A stretch of 64,000 bases of DNA from an uncultured Opitutaceae bacterium (GCA_937902925.1 CALFNN010000090.1:20855-84854), one strand, 5' to 3'; counted from the stretch's first letter, positions 40,888 to 50,989 are shown. Notes: generated from the letters alone by a model not told the origin. Translations and numbers: made by a program.

Positions 40888-43800
40888 CTAGAATTCTCCC
40901 TTGAAGCCGGCGGTGTATTGCGTGCCGAATTCCTCGCGCCGGTAGAGGTGCGTGAAGCCCGGCATCGCGGGCGCGTAGCGCTGGTCGTCCTGCACGACGT
41001 TGGTGATATTCCGGGCCGCGACGAACAGCCCGAGGTGCGGCGTGAAGCGGTAGTCGAAGTTGAGGTCGAGCTGCGGGCGCGGCTTGTAGTATTCGTAGGA
41101 GACGACCTTCGTGCCGGCGGAATCGGTGTAGGTCGTGGAGCCATAGCGCTGCGTGCCGCGGTAGTTGAAGTTCAGTTTGACGCCGAATTGGCGGCGGTCG
41201 TAGCTCACGCCGGCGTTGAAGGCCTTGGAGATGAAGTTCGTGAAGTCGGCGAGCGGCGAACCCTGCAGGTGCACGGCATAGCCGCTGGTGAACACCGAAA
41301 AGCCCGGCACCGGCAGAAACGTCAGCGCCTGCTTGTAGTCGAGCTGCACGCCGGTGACGCGCGCCTTGCCGACATTGAAGTGGGTGGTGACCGTGGCGTC
41401 GTTCTGGAGGTAAAAATCGGCGTCGGGAACGCCGAGGGAGCCCAGGAGCTCGGCGGTGGCGGGGATGGTGGAGGTGCCGAAGAAGTTGCGGAAATCCTTG
41501 CGGAAGAGGCCGACGCTCAGGAGGCCGACGCGGCCAAAATAGTAATCGAGGTCGAGGTCGTAGTTGTCGTCGAATTCCGGAGCGAGCGCGGGATTGTTGA
41601 CGGTGATCGCGTAGGGATTGGCGCTGGAGGGATCGGGCAGCGCCGTGCCCGGGACGATGTTGCCGAAATCGGGCCGGCCGGTCGCCCGGGAGTAGGCGGC
41701 GCGGGCGATGAAGTTGTCCGAGATGCTGTAGGTGAGGTTGAGGCTCGGAAAACCGCCGGCGTAGTGGTTTTTCGCCCGGAGGCCGCGGTCGCGGAATTCG
41801 GTTTGGTTCAGGAGAAGCGCGTTGGACGGATCGGTGATCGGCAGGCCGTTCGGCGCGGTGATCGGGACGCGATGGCCGGCCGCGTCGAGGAGGAAATTGC
41901 CGCCGGCATCGCGTTGGAAAATCGCGTTCACGTCCTGCAGGAAACCGCGCACGTCGTCGTCCGTGCGCTCCGCGCGGAAGCCATAGACCATGCGCAGGCG
42001 GTTGTTGAGCAGGCGCGTGTCGACGAGGACATAGGCGGCGCTGATGCGTTCGTCGATGAACTGCGAGTTCCGCATCGAATTCTGGAGCAGCCCGACCTGG
42101 TTGAGTTGAAAATAATCCGGATGCTCCCGGAAGAGCGAATAGACGGCGTAGGGACTGGGCCACTGGACCTGCGGCAGGCCGTAAGGGGCGGACTCGCGCG
42201 AATAACTCGAATCGACGATCTGGTAGTTCGAGGCGAGGTCGTCGGCCGTGTTGGGCAGGCCATCGGGGCCGACGAAGGTATAGGAGCCGTTGGGCTTGCG
42301 GATGTCGCGCGTCTGTTCCTGCACCATGAGGCCGGTCTTGATCGTGGCGGGAAACGAGAGGTCGACGTCGCGCTTGGCGTTCACCTTGGCGGTCTTGAAC
42401 ACGTCCGCGGAGTCCGCCTGGTTGAAGGTCGCGCTGTGGAGGGTGAAGGCGCCGAGGTTCGCGAAGGTGTCCACGGGCGTGCCGGCGGCGTTGGTCGTTG
42501 TGATGGTGCCGGGGCGCACGCCGTCGTAGCGGTCGATGTCGTCGAAGCGCACGGTGAGGTTGGGCAGACTCAAGCCCACGTTTTCAAAATGGCCGTCCTG
42601 GGCGTCGTGATAGTGATTGGTCGCGTGCGAGAAGGAGAGGCCGCCGTCGTAGCTCCACACCGGGCCGACGTGGCGGTAGATCGCGTCGAGCTGGTAGGTG
42701 TAGCCATACTTGCGACGAAAGGACGAGCCGTAGCTCGCGCTGCCGGCGCCGGGCGCGCCCTGCACGAACACCGGGCCGTCCCACGCGGTCGGCGCCGTGT
42801 TGGACGTGCCTTGCACGTTCCAGTTAAGGTTCCGGTTGCCGAAGAAGGCGTTGTAGTAGTTCCACTGCGGCGAAAAAGTGATCGTGTCGTTCGCCGACGG
42901 CTTCCAGTCGATCGTCGCGCCGAGGGACTGGCGCTCGGTGTTCTTCGGGCCGTCCTGCATCTGGTAGGAGCGCAGGAACGGATTGTCGACGGTGCCGCCG
43001 GCGCCGTTGGACACGGGCGTCCACGTCGGTTGCGAGCGGTGCTGCGGATAAAAGATATTGGAGTCGGAATAATTGAGCACGACGCCGAGGCGGCGGCTCA
43101 CGGGATCGACGAAACTGAAATCGAAGCCCGGCTTGATGTGATGCGAGGCTTCGCTCGCGGGGCCGGGCGTGCGGCCCCACGCGAGTTCATCGCCATTGGC
43201 GCTGAGGTAGGTGCGGTAGTTGAACTGGCGGTGGGACGCCTCGAACGCGCTTTTGCTGATCATATTGACCGATCCGCCGAGCGCATCGGCGGGGATGTCG
43301 GGCGTGCGGGAGAACTCGACCTCCGTGCGCGACACGTTGTTGATCGACGCCTGCTCGAGCTCAAAGAAGCGGTTGCTGCCCGACGAGGCGGCGCTCGCCA
43401 TCCGGAAGCCGTCGACATACACGGCGGTATAGATCGGGTTTACGCCGCGCAGGATGATCTGGCGGGCGTCGGGCGAGGTGTATTCGAGCGACACGCCGGG
43501 AAGATACTTCAGAAACTCGCCGACATTGCCCTCGGTGACGTCGCCGAACTGGTCGGATGAGACGACGGTCTTGAGATTGGGGGCGAACCGCTGCTCGTTG
43601 ATCGCGATCGATTTTTGGTCGATGTCCCGTTGCGAGGAAACGACCATCTGGTCGAGCACGACCGTTTCGTTTCCGGGCGGCGCGGACGGGCCGGCGTTGG
43701 CCGCGCCGAGGTTGAAGTCATGCGTGGCGGTCCGGCCGGACGTGACATTGATGGTCACCTCCTGCGGCGCGAGGCCCGTGTAGAACACGTGGAGCCGGGC

Positions 43801-44016
43801 GCTGCCGGCGGGGACGCCGTAGAGGCGGTAGTCGCCGGAGGAGTTCGTGAACGCGGCCAGCGCGGTGCCCTCGACGGTGACGCGGGCGTTGTTGAGATAC
43901 TCGCCATTAGTGGCGTTGAGCACGCGGCCCTCGATGGTGCCGGAGGTTTGCGCCAGGACGGGCAGGGCGGTGGCGACGAAGACCGCGGCGAGCGCGGGAA
44001 ACAGATGAATTTTCAT
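40888..44016 (-). CDS. TonB-dependent receptor with carboxypeptidase-regulatory-like N-terminal domain
   Basis: 1042 residues from ATG at 44016 (MKIHLFPALAAVFVATALPV, signal peptide). The domain GTIEGRVLNATNGEYLNNAR up to TINVTSGRTATHDFNLG is a CarboxypepD_reg-like beta domain (about 22-100). The plug (about 115-250) has LDQMVVSSQRDIDQKSIAIN, GNVGEFLKYLPGVSLEY, ILRGVNPIYTAVYVDGFRMA and TPDIPADALGGSVNMIS. The last three belong to the receptor group often linked to polysaccharide or oligosaccharide uptake (Caulobacter-type). The barrel ends in TAGFKGEF. It converges with the glycosyltransferase operon, 17 bases between the ends. Confidence 0.95.
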   Translation of the reverse strand: MKIHLFPALAAVFVATALPVLAQTSGTIEGRVLNATNGEYLNNARVTVEGTALAAFTNSSGDYRLYGVPAGSARLHVFYTGLAPQEVTINVTSGRTATHDFNLGAANAGPSAPPGNETVVLDQMVVSSQRDIDQKSIAINEQRFAPNLKTVVSSDQFGDVTEGNVGEFLKYLPGVSLEYTSPDARQIILRGVNPIYTAVYVDGFRMASAASSGSNRFFELEQASINNVSRTEVEFSRTPDIPADALGGSVNMISKSAFEASHRQFNYRTYLSANGDELAWGRTPGPASEASHHIKPGFDFSFVDPVSRRLGVVLNYSDSNIFYPQHRSQPTWTPVSNGAGGTVDNPFLRSYQMQDGPKNTERQSLGATIDWKPSANDTITFSPQWNYYNAFFGNRNLNWNVQGTSNTAPTAWDGPVFVQGAPGAGSASYGSSFRRKYGYTYQLDAIYRHVGPVWSYDGGLSFSHATNHYHDAQDGHFENVGLSLPNLTVRFDDIDRYDGVRPGTITTTNAAGTPVDTFANLGAFTLHSATFNQADSADVFKTAKVNAKRDVDLSFPATIKTGLMVQEQTRDIRKPNGSYTFVGPDGLPNTADDLASNYQIVDSSYSRESAPYGLPQVQWPSPYAVYSLFREHPDYFQLNQVGLLQNSMRNSQFIDERISAAYVLVDTRLLNNRLRMVYGFRAERTDDDVRGFLQDVNAIFQRDAGGNFLLDAAGHRVPITAPNGLPITDPSNALLLNQTEFRDRGLRAKNHYAGGFPSLNLTYSISDNFIARAAYSRATGRPDFGNIVPGTALPDPSSANPYAITVNNPALAPEFDDNYDLDLDYYFGRVGLLSVGLFRKDFRNFFGTSTIPATAELLGSLGVPDADFYLQNDATVTTHFNVGKARVTGVQLDYKQALTFLPVPGFSVFTSGYAVHLQGSPLADFTNFISKAFNAGVSYDRRQFGVKLNFNYRGTQRYGSTTYTDSAGTKVVSYEYYKPRPQLDLNFDYRFTPHLGLFVAARNITNVVQDDQRYAPAMPGFTHLYRREEFGTQYTAGFKGEF

Positions 44017-44464
44017 GGTCAGCGGGTTTTGATCGGACGGAAATGCCGCGGCTGGCCGCACGGCGCTGAGGAAATGAACCGGAACCGCGGCTCGCGCCGC
44101 GCCTCCGTGCCGGGTGCCCGTCATGAACGGAATCCCCCGAGCGGCGGCGACTGACCACGGCCCGGCGAAATGGTGCCGGGGATTTCTTCGGAGCGTCAGA
44201 TTATCCGCGGGAAATATTTCGAGGATGGGCCGCGTTTCCCCGGCGTCCGTGCGCGAAGCTGCGATCGAGCGTGCACTGCCCGGCAGCCGCGCGGGCGGAC
44301 GCAGGGCATGACTGGGAGTGCCAGGTGCCGGCGCGAGCCTGGCGGAGGGATGGCGGGAGCGGAGTTCATCCGGCGCGCCGGTTCCATGCGGAATTTGCGC
44401 CCCACTTCATTCGGCCCCGACCCGGCGGCACCACCCACGCTGCGCCCTGTCAGTCGCGGCCCGA
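44017..44464. other. Intergenic region between a receptor gene and opgG, divergent
   Basis: 448 bases separating two divergent genes. Frames extend into it from opgG, but no signal peptide or domain supports a longer gene. No clear promoter, hairpin or copy of the shared box could be identified by eye. Confidence 0.5.
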
Positions 44465-45970
44465 ATGAAGGTCCTTTTGCTGTTGCTCCTGACCATGGCG
44501 CTGGCGTCCGCCGGCGCGGAAGTCGAACGCCGGGAAATCAACCATGCCTATGTCCAGGCCGCGGCGGAAAAGCTCGCGGGCGAAACCTACAAGGCGCGGC
44601 GTGTCGAGTGGCCGCCGTTCCTGCGCGACCTGAGTTACGACGACTACCAGCGCATCCGGTTCAAACCGGAGGATTCGCTGTGGCGAAAGGACGGGCTGCC
44701 CTTCCGGGTGGAATTCTTTCATCCGGGCGGTCTGCAACAGACGCCGGTCATCCTGCACGAATTCACGCACGACTATGAACAGCGGATTCCGTTCGTGCGG
44801 ACGTATTACGACTATCAGGATCTGAAGGTGCCGGGCCGGCTGCCCGGATCGCTGGAATATGCCGGCTTCCGCGTGCTGCGTCCGTGGAAACCCGGCGGCC
44901 GCTGGGATGAAATCGTTTCCTTCCTCGGCACGAACTATTTTCGCGCGCTCGCGGCGGACCAGCGCTACGGGATGTCGGCCCGCGGGATCGCGATCGATTC
45001 CGGCGGTCCCGGCGGGGAGGAGTTTCCGGAGTTTGTCGAATTCTGGCTCGGCAAGCCCGCGGCGGGTGACCGCAGTCTCACGTTTCATGGCTTGCTGGAC
45101 GGCCCGAGCGTCACCGGCGCCTACACGTTCACGATTACGCCCGGCACCGAGACGGTGGTCGACGTGCACGCGACGTGCTTCTTCCGGAAGCGCGTGGCCA
45201 ACCTCGGCCTCGCCCCGCTCACGAGCATGTTCTGGTTCGGCGAAAACAGCGCCACCCGCTTCGGCGATTTTCGCGGCGAAGTGCACGATTCCGATGGATT
45301 GCTCGTCGCACCGGACGGTGACACCCGCTTGTGGCGGCCGCTGTCCAACCCGCGGGCGGTGCGGTGGACGGATTTTCCGGCGACGGTCACGGGCGGCTTC
45401 GGCCTCATGCAGCGCGACCGGGATTACGGGAGTTACGAGGACGCCGAGGCCCGCTACGAACGCCGGCCCAGCGTGTGGGTCGAGCCGCTCGGCCCGTGGC
45501 CCGAGGGCCGGGTGCGGCTCGTGGAACTGCCGACGAACAACGAATACGCCGACAACGTGGTGGCCTACTGGTCGCCGCTGGTTTCACCGGAGCCCGGCCA
45601 GTCGCTCGATTTCTCCTACCGGTTGCACTGGACCAACGCGCCGGTTTTTGGCGGGCCTCCGGGGTGGGTGGACTCCACGCGCCAGACCGTGGAGGCCGGG
45701 CGGCCGAAGCGCACCAAGTTTGTCGTCGATTTCGAATCCGCCGGACTCGCGGCGCTGGCGGAGGACGCCCCCGTCGCCGTCGACGTGACGGTGCCGCCCC
45801 ATGTCGCCGTGCTGGAAAAGCGGGCATTTCGCAATCACGCCAACGGCAGCTGGCGCACGGTCGTGCTGCTGGACGCCCCGGAAGTGTCGGCCCCGGTCGA
45901 GATCCGAACCCGACTCGCACTCGATGGGAAACCGATTACGGAAACCTGGGTCGATGAATGGCAGCCATGA
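44465..45970 (+). CDS. opgG: Periplasmic glucan biosynthesis protein OpgG/MdoG family
   Basis: 501 residues from ATG at 44465, close to the E. coli length of 511. Signal peptide MKVLLLLLLTMALASAGAEV. The MdoG domain covers almost all of the rest: LAGETYKARRVEWPPFLRDL, YDDYQRIRFKPEDSLWRKDG, FRVEFFHPGG, SLEYAGFRVLRPW, FRALAADQRYGMSARGIAID, LTSMFWFGENSATRFGDFRG and VHDSDGLLVAPDGDTRLWRP. OpgG acts in the periplasm on the beta-1,2-glucan backbone made by OpgH, building osmoregulated periplasmic glucans. It is coupled by an ATGA overlap to a small membrane-anchored gene and then opgH. Confidence 0.96.
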   Translation: MKVLLLLLLTMALASAGAEVERREINHAYVQAAAEKLAGETYKARRVEWPPFLRDLSYDDYQRIRFKPEDSLWRKDGLPFRVEFFHPGGLQQTPVILHEFTHDYEQRIPFVRTYYDYQDLKVPGRLPGSLEYAGFRVLRPWKPGGRWDEIVSFLGTNYFRALAADQRYGMSARGIAIDSGGPGGEEFPEFVEFWLGKPAAGDRSLTFHGLLDGPSVTGAYTFTITPGTETVVDVHATCFFRKRVANLGLAPLTSMFWFGENSATRFGDFRGEVHDSDGLLVAPDGDTRLWRPLSNPRAVRWTDFPATVTGGFGLMQRDRDYGSYEDAEARYERRPSVWVEPLGPWPEGRVRLVELPTNNEYADNVVAYWSPLVSPEPGQSLDFSYRLHWTNAPVFGGPPGWVDSTRQTVEAGRPKRTKFVVDFESAGLAALAEDAPVAVDVTVPPHVAVLEKRAFRNHANGSWRTVVLLDAPEVSAPVEIRTRLALDGKPITETWVDEWQP

Positions 45971-46527
45971 ACATGCTCACGCTTGATCCCGGAATCTGGC
46001 ACGAGGCTGCCGAGCGGGTGGAAAACCACCTGCTCGCCTACCGCGTGGAGAATCGCGCCCTCCTCGAGCGGCTCCGGGGGGAAATCCTCGGCCGGGCGGC
46101 CGCCCGGCAGGCGGAGGAGCCGGAGCGTGCGCCGGTCGAACTGGCGGCGGAGGAAACGGAACGGCACTTGCGCGGATGGGTCGACCGACTGATCGGGCCC
46201 ACCGGGGAGACGCCGCGGCGTCGCTTTGCGCGCGGCCGCGCGGCGATCTTTCTCGCGGGTGCTCCCGGAGCGGGCGCGGAACCGTGGACGGAACCCGGCG
46301 AGCCGCTGCCGGAATGGGTGGAAGAGGTTCGCGCGGCGCGGCTCGAGGCCGCGCCCGGCTTGGAGCCGGCCAGCATGGTGCCGCGCTCGCTGGACCTCGG
46401 CCTGGTCTCGAGCCTGGCCCGCGGCGCGTGGCAGCTCTTCACCCGGTGGCCGGCGTTGCGCGGCGTGACGATCGGTCTATTGTCGGTCTCCCTGATCGGC
46501 ACGGCCTTCTTCCTGGTCCACCCCTGA
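45967..46527 (+). CDS. Single-pass membrane protein between opgG and opgH
   Basis: 186 residues from ATG at 45967, overlapping the opgG stop by four bases. The first 150 residues are charged and Glu/Arg/Ala-rich (ERLRGEILGRAAARQAEEPE, WVEEVRAARLEAAPGLEPAS) and probably cytoplasmic. One transmembrane helix is at the C-terminus (TIGLLSVSLIGTAFFLVHP). No family is recognised. In E. coli, OpgH carries a cytoplasmic N-terminal extension of about 140 residues before its first membrane helix; the OpgH here lacks it. This gene may therefore supply that part as a separate polypeptide, or be a regulator of the synthase. The opgH start follows 25 bases later. Confidence 0.8.
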   Translation: MNMLTLDPGIWHEAAERVENHLLAYRVENRALLERLRGEILGRAAARQAEEPERAPVELAAEETERHLRGWVDRLIGPTGETPRRRFARGRAAIFLAGAPGAGAEPWTEPGEPLPEWVEEVRAARLEAAPGLEPASMVPRSLDLGLVSSLARGAWQLFTRWPALRGVTIGLLSVSLIGTAFFLVHP

Positions 46528-46552
46528 CGAGGAGACAACACCGCTGTCCGCC

Positions 46553-48700
46553 ATGATCTCGCCTCCGGGACCTTGGACCGCCGGCGTGTGCGCCGCCGGG
46601 CGGAAGATGGCGGTGCTCGCCTTCATCGTCGTGACGACGGTCGCGGCGGCGCTGGTGATGGCGGATCTCGTCTGGGGCATGCCGATGCGCGGATGGAACG
46701 GCGTGGTGCTGCTGCTTTACACCATGCTGGTGTCGATCGCCGCGCTCGGCGCGGGCCTGGCGTTTTTCGGGTTTCTCGCGCGCCGCCGGGGAGGCGACGC
46801 CGGTTTGCTCACCCGCAGTCTGCCGCCGGAGGAAGCGGCGGCGGTGCCGCTGGCGCGGACGGCGGTCATCATGCCCGTCTGCAACGAGGACGCGCGGCGG
46901 GTGTGCGCCGGGCTGCGGGCCGTCTACCGGTCGCTCGAGCGCACCGGCCAGCTCGAGCATTTCGATTTTTTTCTGCTCAGCGATTCGGACGAGCCGGATT
47001 GCTGGATCGACGAGGAACTCGGCTGGGCGGAGTTGTGCCGGGAACTGGATGCGAGTGGCCGGCTCTTCTACCGCCGGCGTCGCGCGCGGGTGAACAAGAA
47101 GGCGGGCAACGTGGCGGATTTTTGCCGCCGCTGGGGCCGGCGCTACCGGTATATGGTCGTGCTCGATGCCGACAGCCTGATCGCGGGCGGGACGGTGGTG
47201 CAGATGGTGCGCCTGATGGAGCGCAATCGCCGGGTCGGCATCATCCAGAGTGCGCCGTTTCTCTTCCGGGCGGAAACGCTCTTCGCGCGCGTGCTGCAAT
47301 TCGGCATGAGCCTTTACGGGCCGGTGTTTCTCTCGGGCCTGAACTACTGGCAGCAGGGCGAAGGCAACTACTGGGGGCACAACGCCATCATCCGGATCGC
47401 GCCCTTCATGAGGCATTGTTCGCTGCCGGCGCTGCCCGGGCGCGAACCGCTGGGCGGCCGGATCCTGAGCCATGACTTTGTCGAAGCCGCGTTGCTGCGG
47501 CGCGCGGGTTGGGCGGTGTGGCTGCTGCCCGACGTCGGCGGCAGTTACGAGGAGGCGCCGCCGACCCTGATCGATGCGGCCCGGCGCGACCGCCGCTGGT
47601 GCCAGGGCAACCTCCAGCACACGTGGCTGCTGTTCGCCCGCGGCCTGCGCCCGATGAGCCGCGTGCATCTTTTCCTCGGGATCTACAGCTACTGTGTTTC
47701 CGTGCTCTGGCTGCTGTTCCTGCTGTTGAGCCTGCTGCTCACGGTCGGCTTCAATCGCACCGGGCTGACCTGGGTGCCCGATCCTGGAATCGGCACGACG
47801 CTGGGGATCAGCCCCACGCTCGAGTCGGCCGCGCTGTTCGTCTTCACGGTAAGCCTGGTTTTCGGGCCGAAGCTTCTCGCCGTGGCCGACCGGATGCTGC
47901 AGCGCGGGGGCTTCGCGCGCCTCGGGGGAGCCGGGCGCGTGTTTGCCAGCATCGCGCTCGAAAGCGTGTTCACCGGCCTGCTCGCGCCGGTGCTCATGAT
48001 GTTCCACGCCAAGTTTGTCGTCGGCCTCCTTTTGGGCCGCGGCACCCGCTGGCTGGCGCAGCGCCGGTCGCTCGACGGCGGACTCGGGTGGAAAGAGGCC
48101 TGGCGCGCGCATGGGGGCCACACGCTGCTCGGGCTCGGCTGGGTGGCCGTCCTCGCGCGGTTGTCGCCGTCGTTGTTGGGCTGGATGAGCCCGGTGCTCG
48201 GCGGGCTGGTTTTTTCCGTTCCGCTTTCGCGGCTTGGCGGCTCCATCCGGCTCGGACAACGGGCCCGGTCGCGCGGACTGTTTTGCTCACCGGAGGAGCT
48301 TGCGCCGCCACGGGAACTCACCGAGCTCGAGGAGGCGCTGGCCCGCACCGACGCCGCCGGCCCCGGCTGGCGGGGCCTGAAAACCGATCCCGGACTCGCG
48401 CGCGCGGTGTTCGATCCGTTCGTCAACGCGATTCATCTTTGCCTGTTGCGCGACCGGGCGAACCGGGCGGAGGAGGTGCGGCAGCCCTTCGAGATTTATC
48501 GGGAGAAGCTGTTGCGGGACGGCCCCGACGCCCTGTCCCGGAAAGAGAAGCTCGCACTGCTCTCGGATGCGGAATCCGTCGACTGGCTTCACCGTGAGGT
48601 CTGGCGCCGCCCGCCGGACAAGCTGGCCACCTGGTGGCGTCGCGCCCTGGAGCATCCGGCGCGCGCCGACGATCGGGTTGAGGACGGCGCATCGTCCTGA
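46553..48700 (+). CDS. opgH: Glucans biosynthesis glucosyltransferase OpgH/MdoH
   Basis: 715 residues, against about 850 in E. coli; the missing part is the cytoplasmic N-terminus. Two membrane helices come first (about 20-42 and 50-75). The family-2 glycosyltransferase domain follows: TAVIMPVCNEDARRVCAGLR, FFLLSDSDEPD, VNKKAGNVADFCRRWGRRYR, MVVLDADSL (DxD), QQGEGNYWGHNAIIRI, LSHDFVEAALLRRAGW and the QxxRW-type RDRRWCQGNLQH. Further membrane helices (about 380-550) form the export channel. The enzyme uses UDP-glucose to make and translocate the beta-1,2-glucan chain. It is the last gene of opgG-x-opgH. Confidence 0.96.
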   Translation: MISPPGPWTAGVCAAGRKMAVLAFIVVTTVAAALVMADLVWGMPMRGWNGVVLLLYTMLVSIAALGAGLAFFGFLARRRGGDAGLLTRSLPPEEAAAVPLARTAVIMPVCNEDARRVCAGLRAVYRSLERTGQLEHFDFFLLSDSDEPDCWIDEELGWAELCRELDASGRLFYRRRRARVNKKAGNVADFCRRWGRRYRYMVVLDADSLIAGGTVVQMVRLMERNRRVGIIQSAPFLFRAETLFARVLQFGMSLYGPVFLSGLNYWQQGEGNYWGHNAIIRIAPFMRHCSLPALPGREPLGGRILSHDFVEAALLRRAGWAVWLLPDVGGSYEEAPPTLIDAARRDRRWCQGNLQHTWLLFARGLRPMSRVHLFLGIYSYCVSVLWLLFLLLSLLLTVGFNRTGLTWVPDPGIGTTLGISPTLESAALFVFTVSLVFGPKLLAVADRMLQRGGFARLGGAGRVFASIALESVFTGLLAPVLMMFHAKFVVGLLLGRGTRWLAQRRSLDGGLGWKEAWRAHGGHTLLGLGWVAVLARLSPSLLGWMSPVLGGLVFSVPLSRLGGSIRLGQRARSRGLFCSPEELAPPRELTELEEALARTDAAGPGWRGLKTDPGLARAVFDPFVNAIHLCLLRDRANRAEEVRQPFEIYREKLLRDGPDALSRKEKLALLSDAESVDWLHREVWRRPPDKLATWWRRALEHPARADDRVEDGASS

Positions 48701-48851
48701 GGCCCGCGGCGGAAGACGCCTCGTCGGTTCTGGACTGGCACGCGCGAATCCGCACGGTGCGAATCCCGGGCAAAGGGTGGGATTTTTCGAGTCCGAGGGC
48801 ACTTGCGCTGGCGGCCCGGGCTGGCCAACTTCGCGGCACCCCCTGTTTCCC

Positions 48852-50933
48852 ATGAGCACTGCCGTTGCCTCCGTCCCGCCGTCTGCCAAGAACGTCTGGC
48901 GCGTCCTTGGCTGGAGCGCCGTATCCGGTCTCGGTGCCGCGTCGATTGCGACGCTGGCGTGGTCCCGCGGCGAGCCGGTCAACGCGCTGTGGATGGTCGT
49001 CGCGGCGCTCTGCGTGTTCGCGATCGGCTACCGGTTCCATTCCGCGTGGCTGATGGCGGAGGTGCTCACGCTCGACGAACTGCGGGCGACGCCGGCCGCG
49101 GTGCACGAGGATGGGCGCGATTTCGTGAAGACGAACAAGTGGGTCGTCTTCGGCCACCATTTCGCGGCGATTGCCGGGCCGGGGCCGCTGGTCGGGCCGG
49201 TGCTCGCGGCGCAGTTCGGGTTTCTGCCGGGCATGCTGTGGATCCTCATCGGCGCGACGCTCGGCGGCGCGGTGCATGACAGCGTGATCCTGTTTTGCTC
49301 GGTGCGCCGGCGCGGCAAGTCGCTTGGCCAGATGGTGCGCGAGGAGGTCGGGCCGTTCGCGGGCGGGGTGGCGCTCGTGAGCATCATTGCGATCATGATC
49401 ATCCTGCTCGCGGTGCTGGCGCTCGTGGTGGTCAAGGCGCTCGCGGAAAGTCCGTGGGGCTTGTTCACCATCGCGGCCACGATGCCGATCGCCGTGGCGA
49501 TGGGGCTGGGCATGAAATCCATCGGGCACACCGGCCGCGGCCTGGCCCTCGTGACCACGCTGGGCGTGATCGCGCTGCTGGCGTCGGTCTGGGGCGGGCA
49601 GTTTCTCCACGGCAGTTCGCTCGAGGGCCTGTTGACCCTGAAGAGCACTTCGCTCGCGTGGTGGATCATGGGCTACGGGCTGCTGGCCTCGATCCTGCCG
49701 GTGTGGCTGCTGCTCGCGCCGCGCGACTACCTGAGCACGTTCATGAAGATCGGGACGGTGGCCGCGCTGGGCGTGGCGGTGATCGTGCTGGCGCCGGTGC
49801 TGAAGATGCCGGCGCTCACCAAGTTCATCGACGGCAGCGGGCCGGTGTTCGCGGGACCGGTGTTCCCGTTCTGTTTCATCACGATCGCGTGCGCGGCGGT
49901 CTCGGGGTTTCATTCGCTGGTCTCGTCGGGCACGACGCCGAAGCTGCTGGCGAGCGAGGGCCACATCCGGGTGGTCGGCTACGGCGCGATGATCACGGAG
50001 ATGTGCGTCGGCATCATGGCCCTGATCGCGGCGTGCGCGATGGAGCCGGGCCAGTATTTCGCGATCAATATGGCCGGGACGGCCGAGACAGTGACCGCCA
50101 ACGTGACCGCACTCGGCTATCCGGTGACACCGGCGCAGATGGCGGAGCTCGCGGCCAGCGTCGGCGAGAAGACGATGATCGGCCGCACGGGCGGCGCGCC
50201 GACGTTTGCGGTCGGCATGGCGCACATGTTCGCGGGCGTCGTCGGCAGCAAGGCGGCCCTCGCGCTCTGGTATCATTTCGCGATCATGTTCGAGGCGCTG
50301 TTCATCCTGACGACGATCGACGCCGGCACGCGCGTGGGGCGGTTCCTCGTGCAGGATCTCCTCGGTGCGGCGTGGAAGCCGCTGGGCGACACGCGCTCGA
50401 TCGGCGCCGGGACGCTGGCGACGGTGCTGTTCGTGGCGGCATGGGGCTGGTTTCTTTACCAGGGCGTGGTCGATCCGCTCGGCGGCATCAATTCGCTCTG
50501 GCCGATCTTCGGCATCGCGAACCAACTGCTGGCCGTGCTCGCCCTCGCGCTCGGCACGACCGTGCTCATCAAGATGGGCCGGACGCGCCACACGTGGGTG
50601 ACGCTCGTGCCGCTCGCCTGGCTGCTGGCGGTGACGATGACGGCGGGGTGGATGAAGATCTTCAGCCCCGACCCGCGGCTCGGTTTCCTGAGCGGCGCCT
50701 CGTCGCTGATGACGCGGTTGTCGGCGTCGCGGAACCTGGCGGAGATCGCATCGCTGCGCCGGCAGATTTTCAACGCCCACGTGAACGCCGCCGTCACCGG
50801 CGCATTTCTGGTGCTGGTCGCGATCGTGGTGATCGGCAACGCGCGCGTGTGGTGGCAATTGCTCGCGGGCCGGCAGACCGCCGAGCTCCACGAGGAGCCG
50901 TATGTCGCGGTCGAGGCGACGGCGAAGGCGTGA
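48852..50933 (+). CDS. cstA: Carbon starvation protein CstA family peptide/pyruvate transporter
   Basis: 693 residues from ATG at 48852, near the E. coli CstA length of 701; upstream in-frame codons are rejected. About 16 membrane helices. Family blocks include KTNKWVVFGHHFAAIAGPGP, LVGPVLAAQFGFLPGMLWIL, GGAVHDSVILFCSVRRRGKS, PFCFITIACAAVSGFHSLVS and SGTTPKLLASE. CstA-type carriers import peptides or pyruvate when carbon is short. No adjacent BtsSR/YjiY regulatory pair is present. It is transcribed in the same direction as opgH, 151 bases downstream, probably as its own unit. Confidence 0.95.
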   Translation: MSTAVASVPPSAKNVWRVLGWSAVSGLGAASIATLAWSRGEPVNALWMVVAALCVFAIGYRFHSAWLMAEVLTLDELRATPAAVHEDGRDFVKTNKWVVFGHHFAAIAGPGPLVGPVLAAQFGFLPGMLWILIGATLGGAVHDSVILFCSVRRRGKSLGQMVREEVGPFAGGVALVSIIAIMIILLAVLALVVVKALAESPWGLFTIAATMPIAVAMGLGMKSIGHTGRGLALVTTLGVIALLASVWGGQFLHGSSLEGLLTLKSTSLAWWIMGYGLLASILPVWLLLAPRDYLSTFMKIGTVAALGVAVIVLAPVLKMPALTKFIDGSGPVFAGPVFPFCFITIACAAVSGFHSLVSSGTTPKLLASEGHIRVVGYGAMITEMCVGIMALIAACAMEPGQYFAINMAGTAETVTANVTALGYPVTPAQMAELAASVGEKTMIGRTGGAPTFAVGMAHMFAGVVGSKAALALWYHFAIMFEALFILTTIDAGTRVGRFLVQDLLGAAWKPLGDTRSIGAGTLATVLFVAAWGWFLYQGVVDPLGGINSLWPIFGIANQLLAVLALALGTTVLIKMGRTRHTWVTLVPLAWLLAVTMTAGWMKIFSPDPRLGFLSGASSLMTRLSASRNLAEIASLRRQIFNAHVNAAVTGAFLVLVAIVVIGNARVWWQLLAGRQTAELHEEPYVAVEATAKA

Positions 50934-50989
50934 GCGACAAACCGGGCTTTCGCTTCGGCGAAAAATGACGGCGCGCGCGGTGCGCGTGC

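Noticed and set aside
39910..43560. 1216-residue plus-strand frame crossing the STELLO-like gene and antisense to a TonB-dependent receptor
   Set aside because: It spans two well-supported genes and has no domain or signal peptide.
46439..48259. 606-residue minus-strand frame opposite opgH
   Set aside because: Low-complexity Gln/Arg/Glu composition, antisense to a firmly identified glucosyltransferase.
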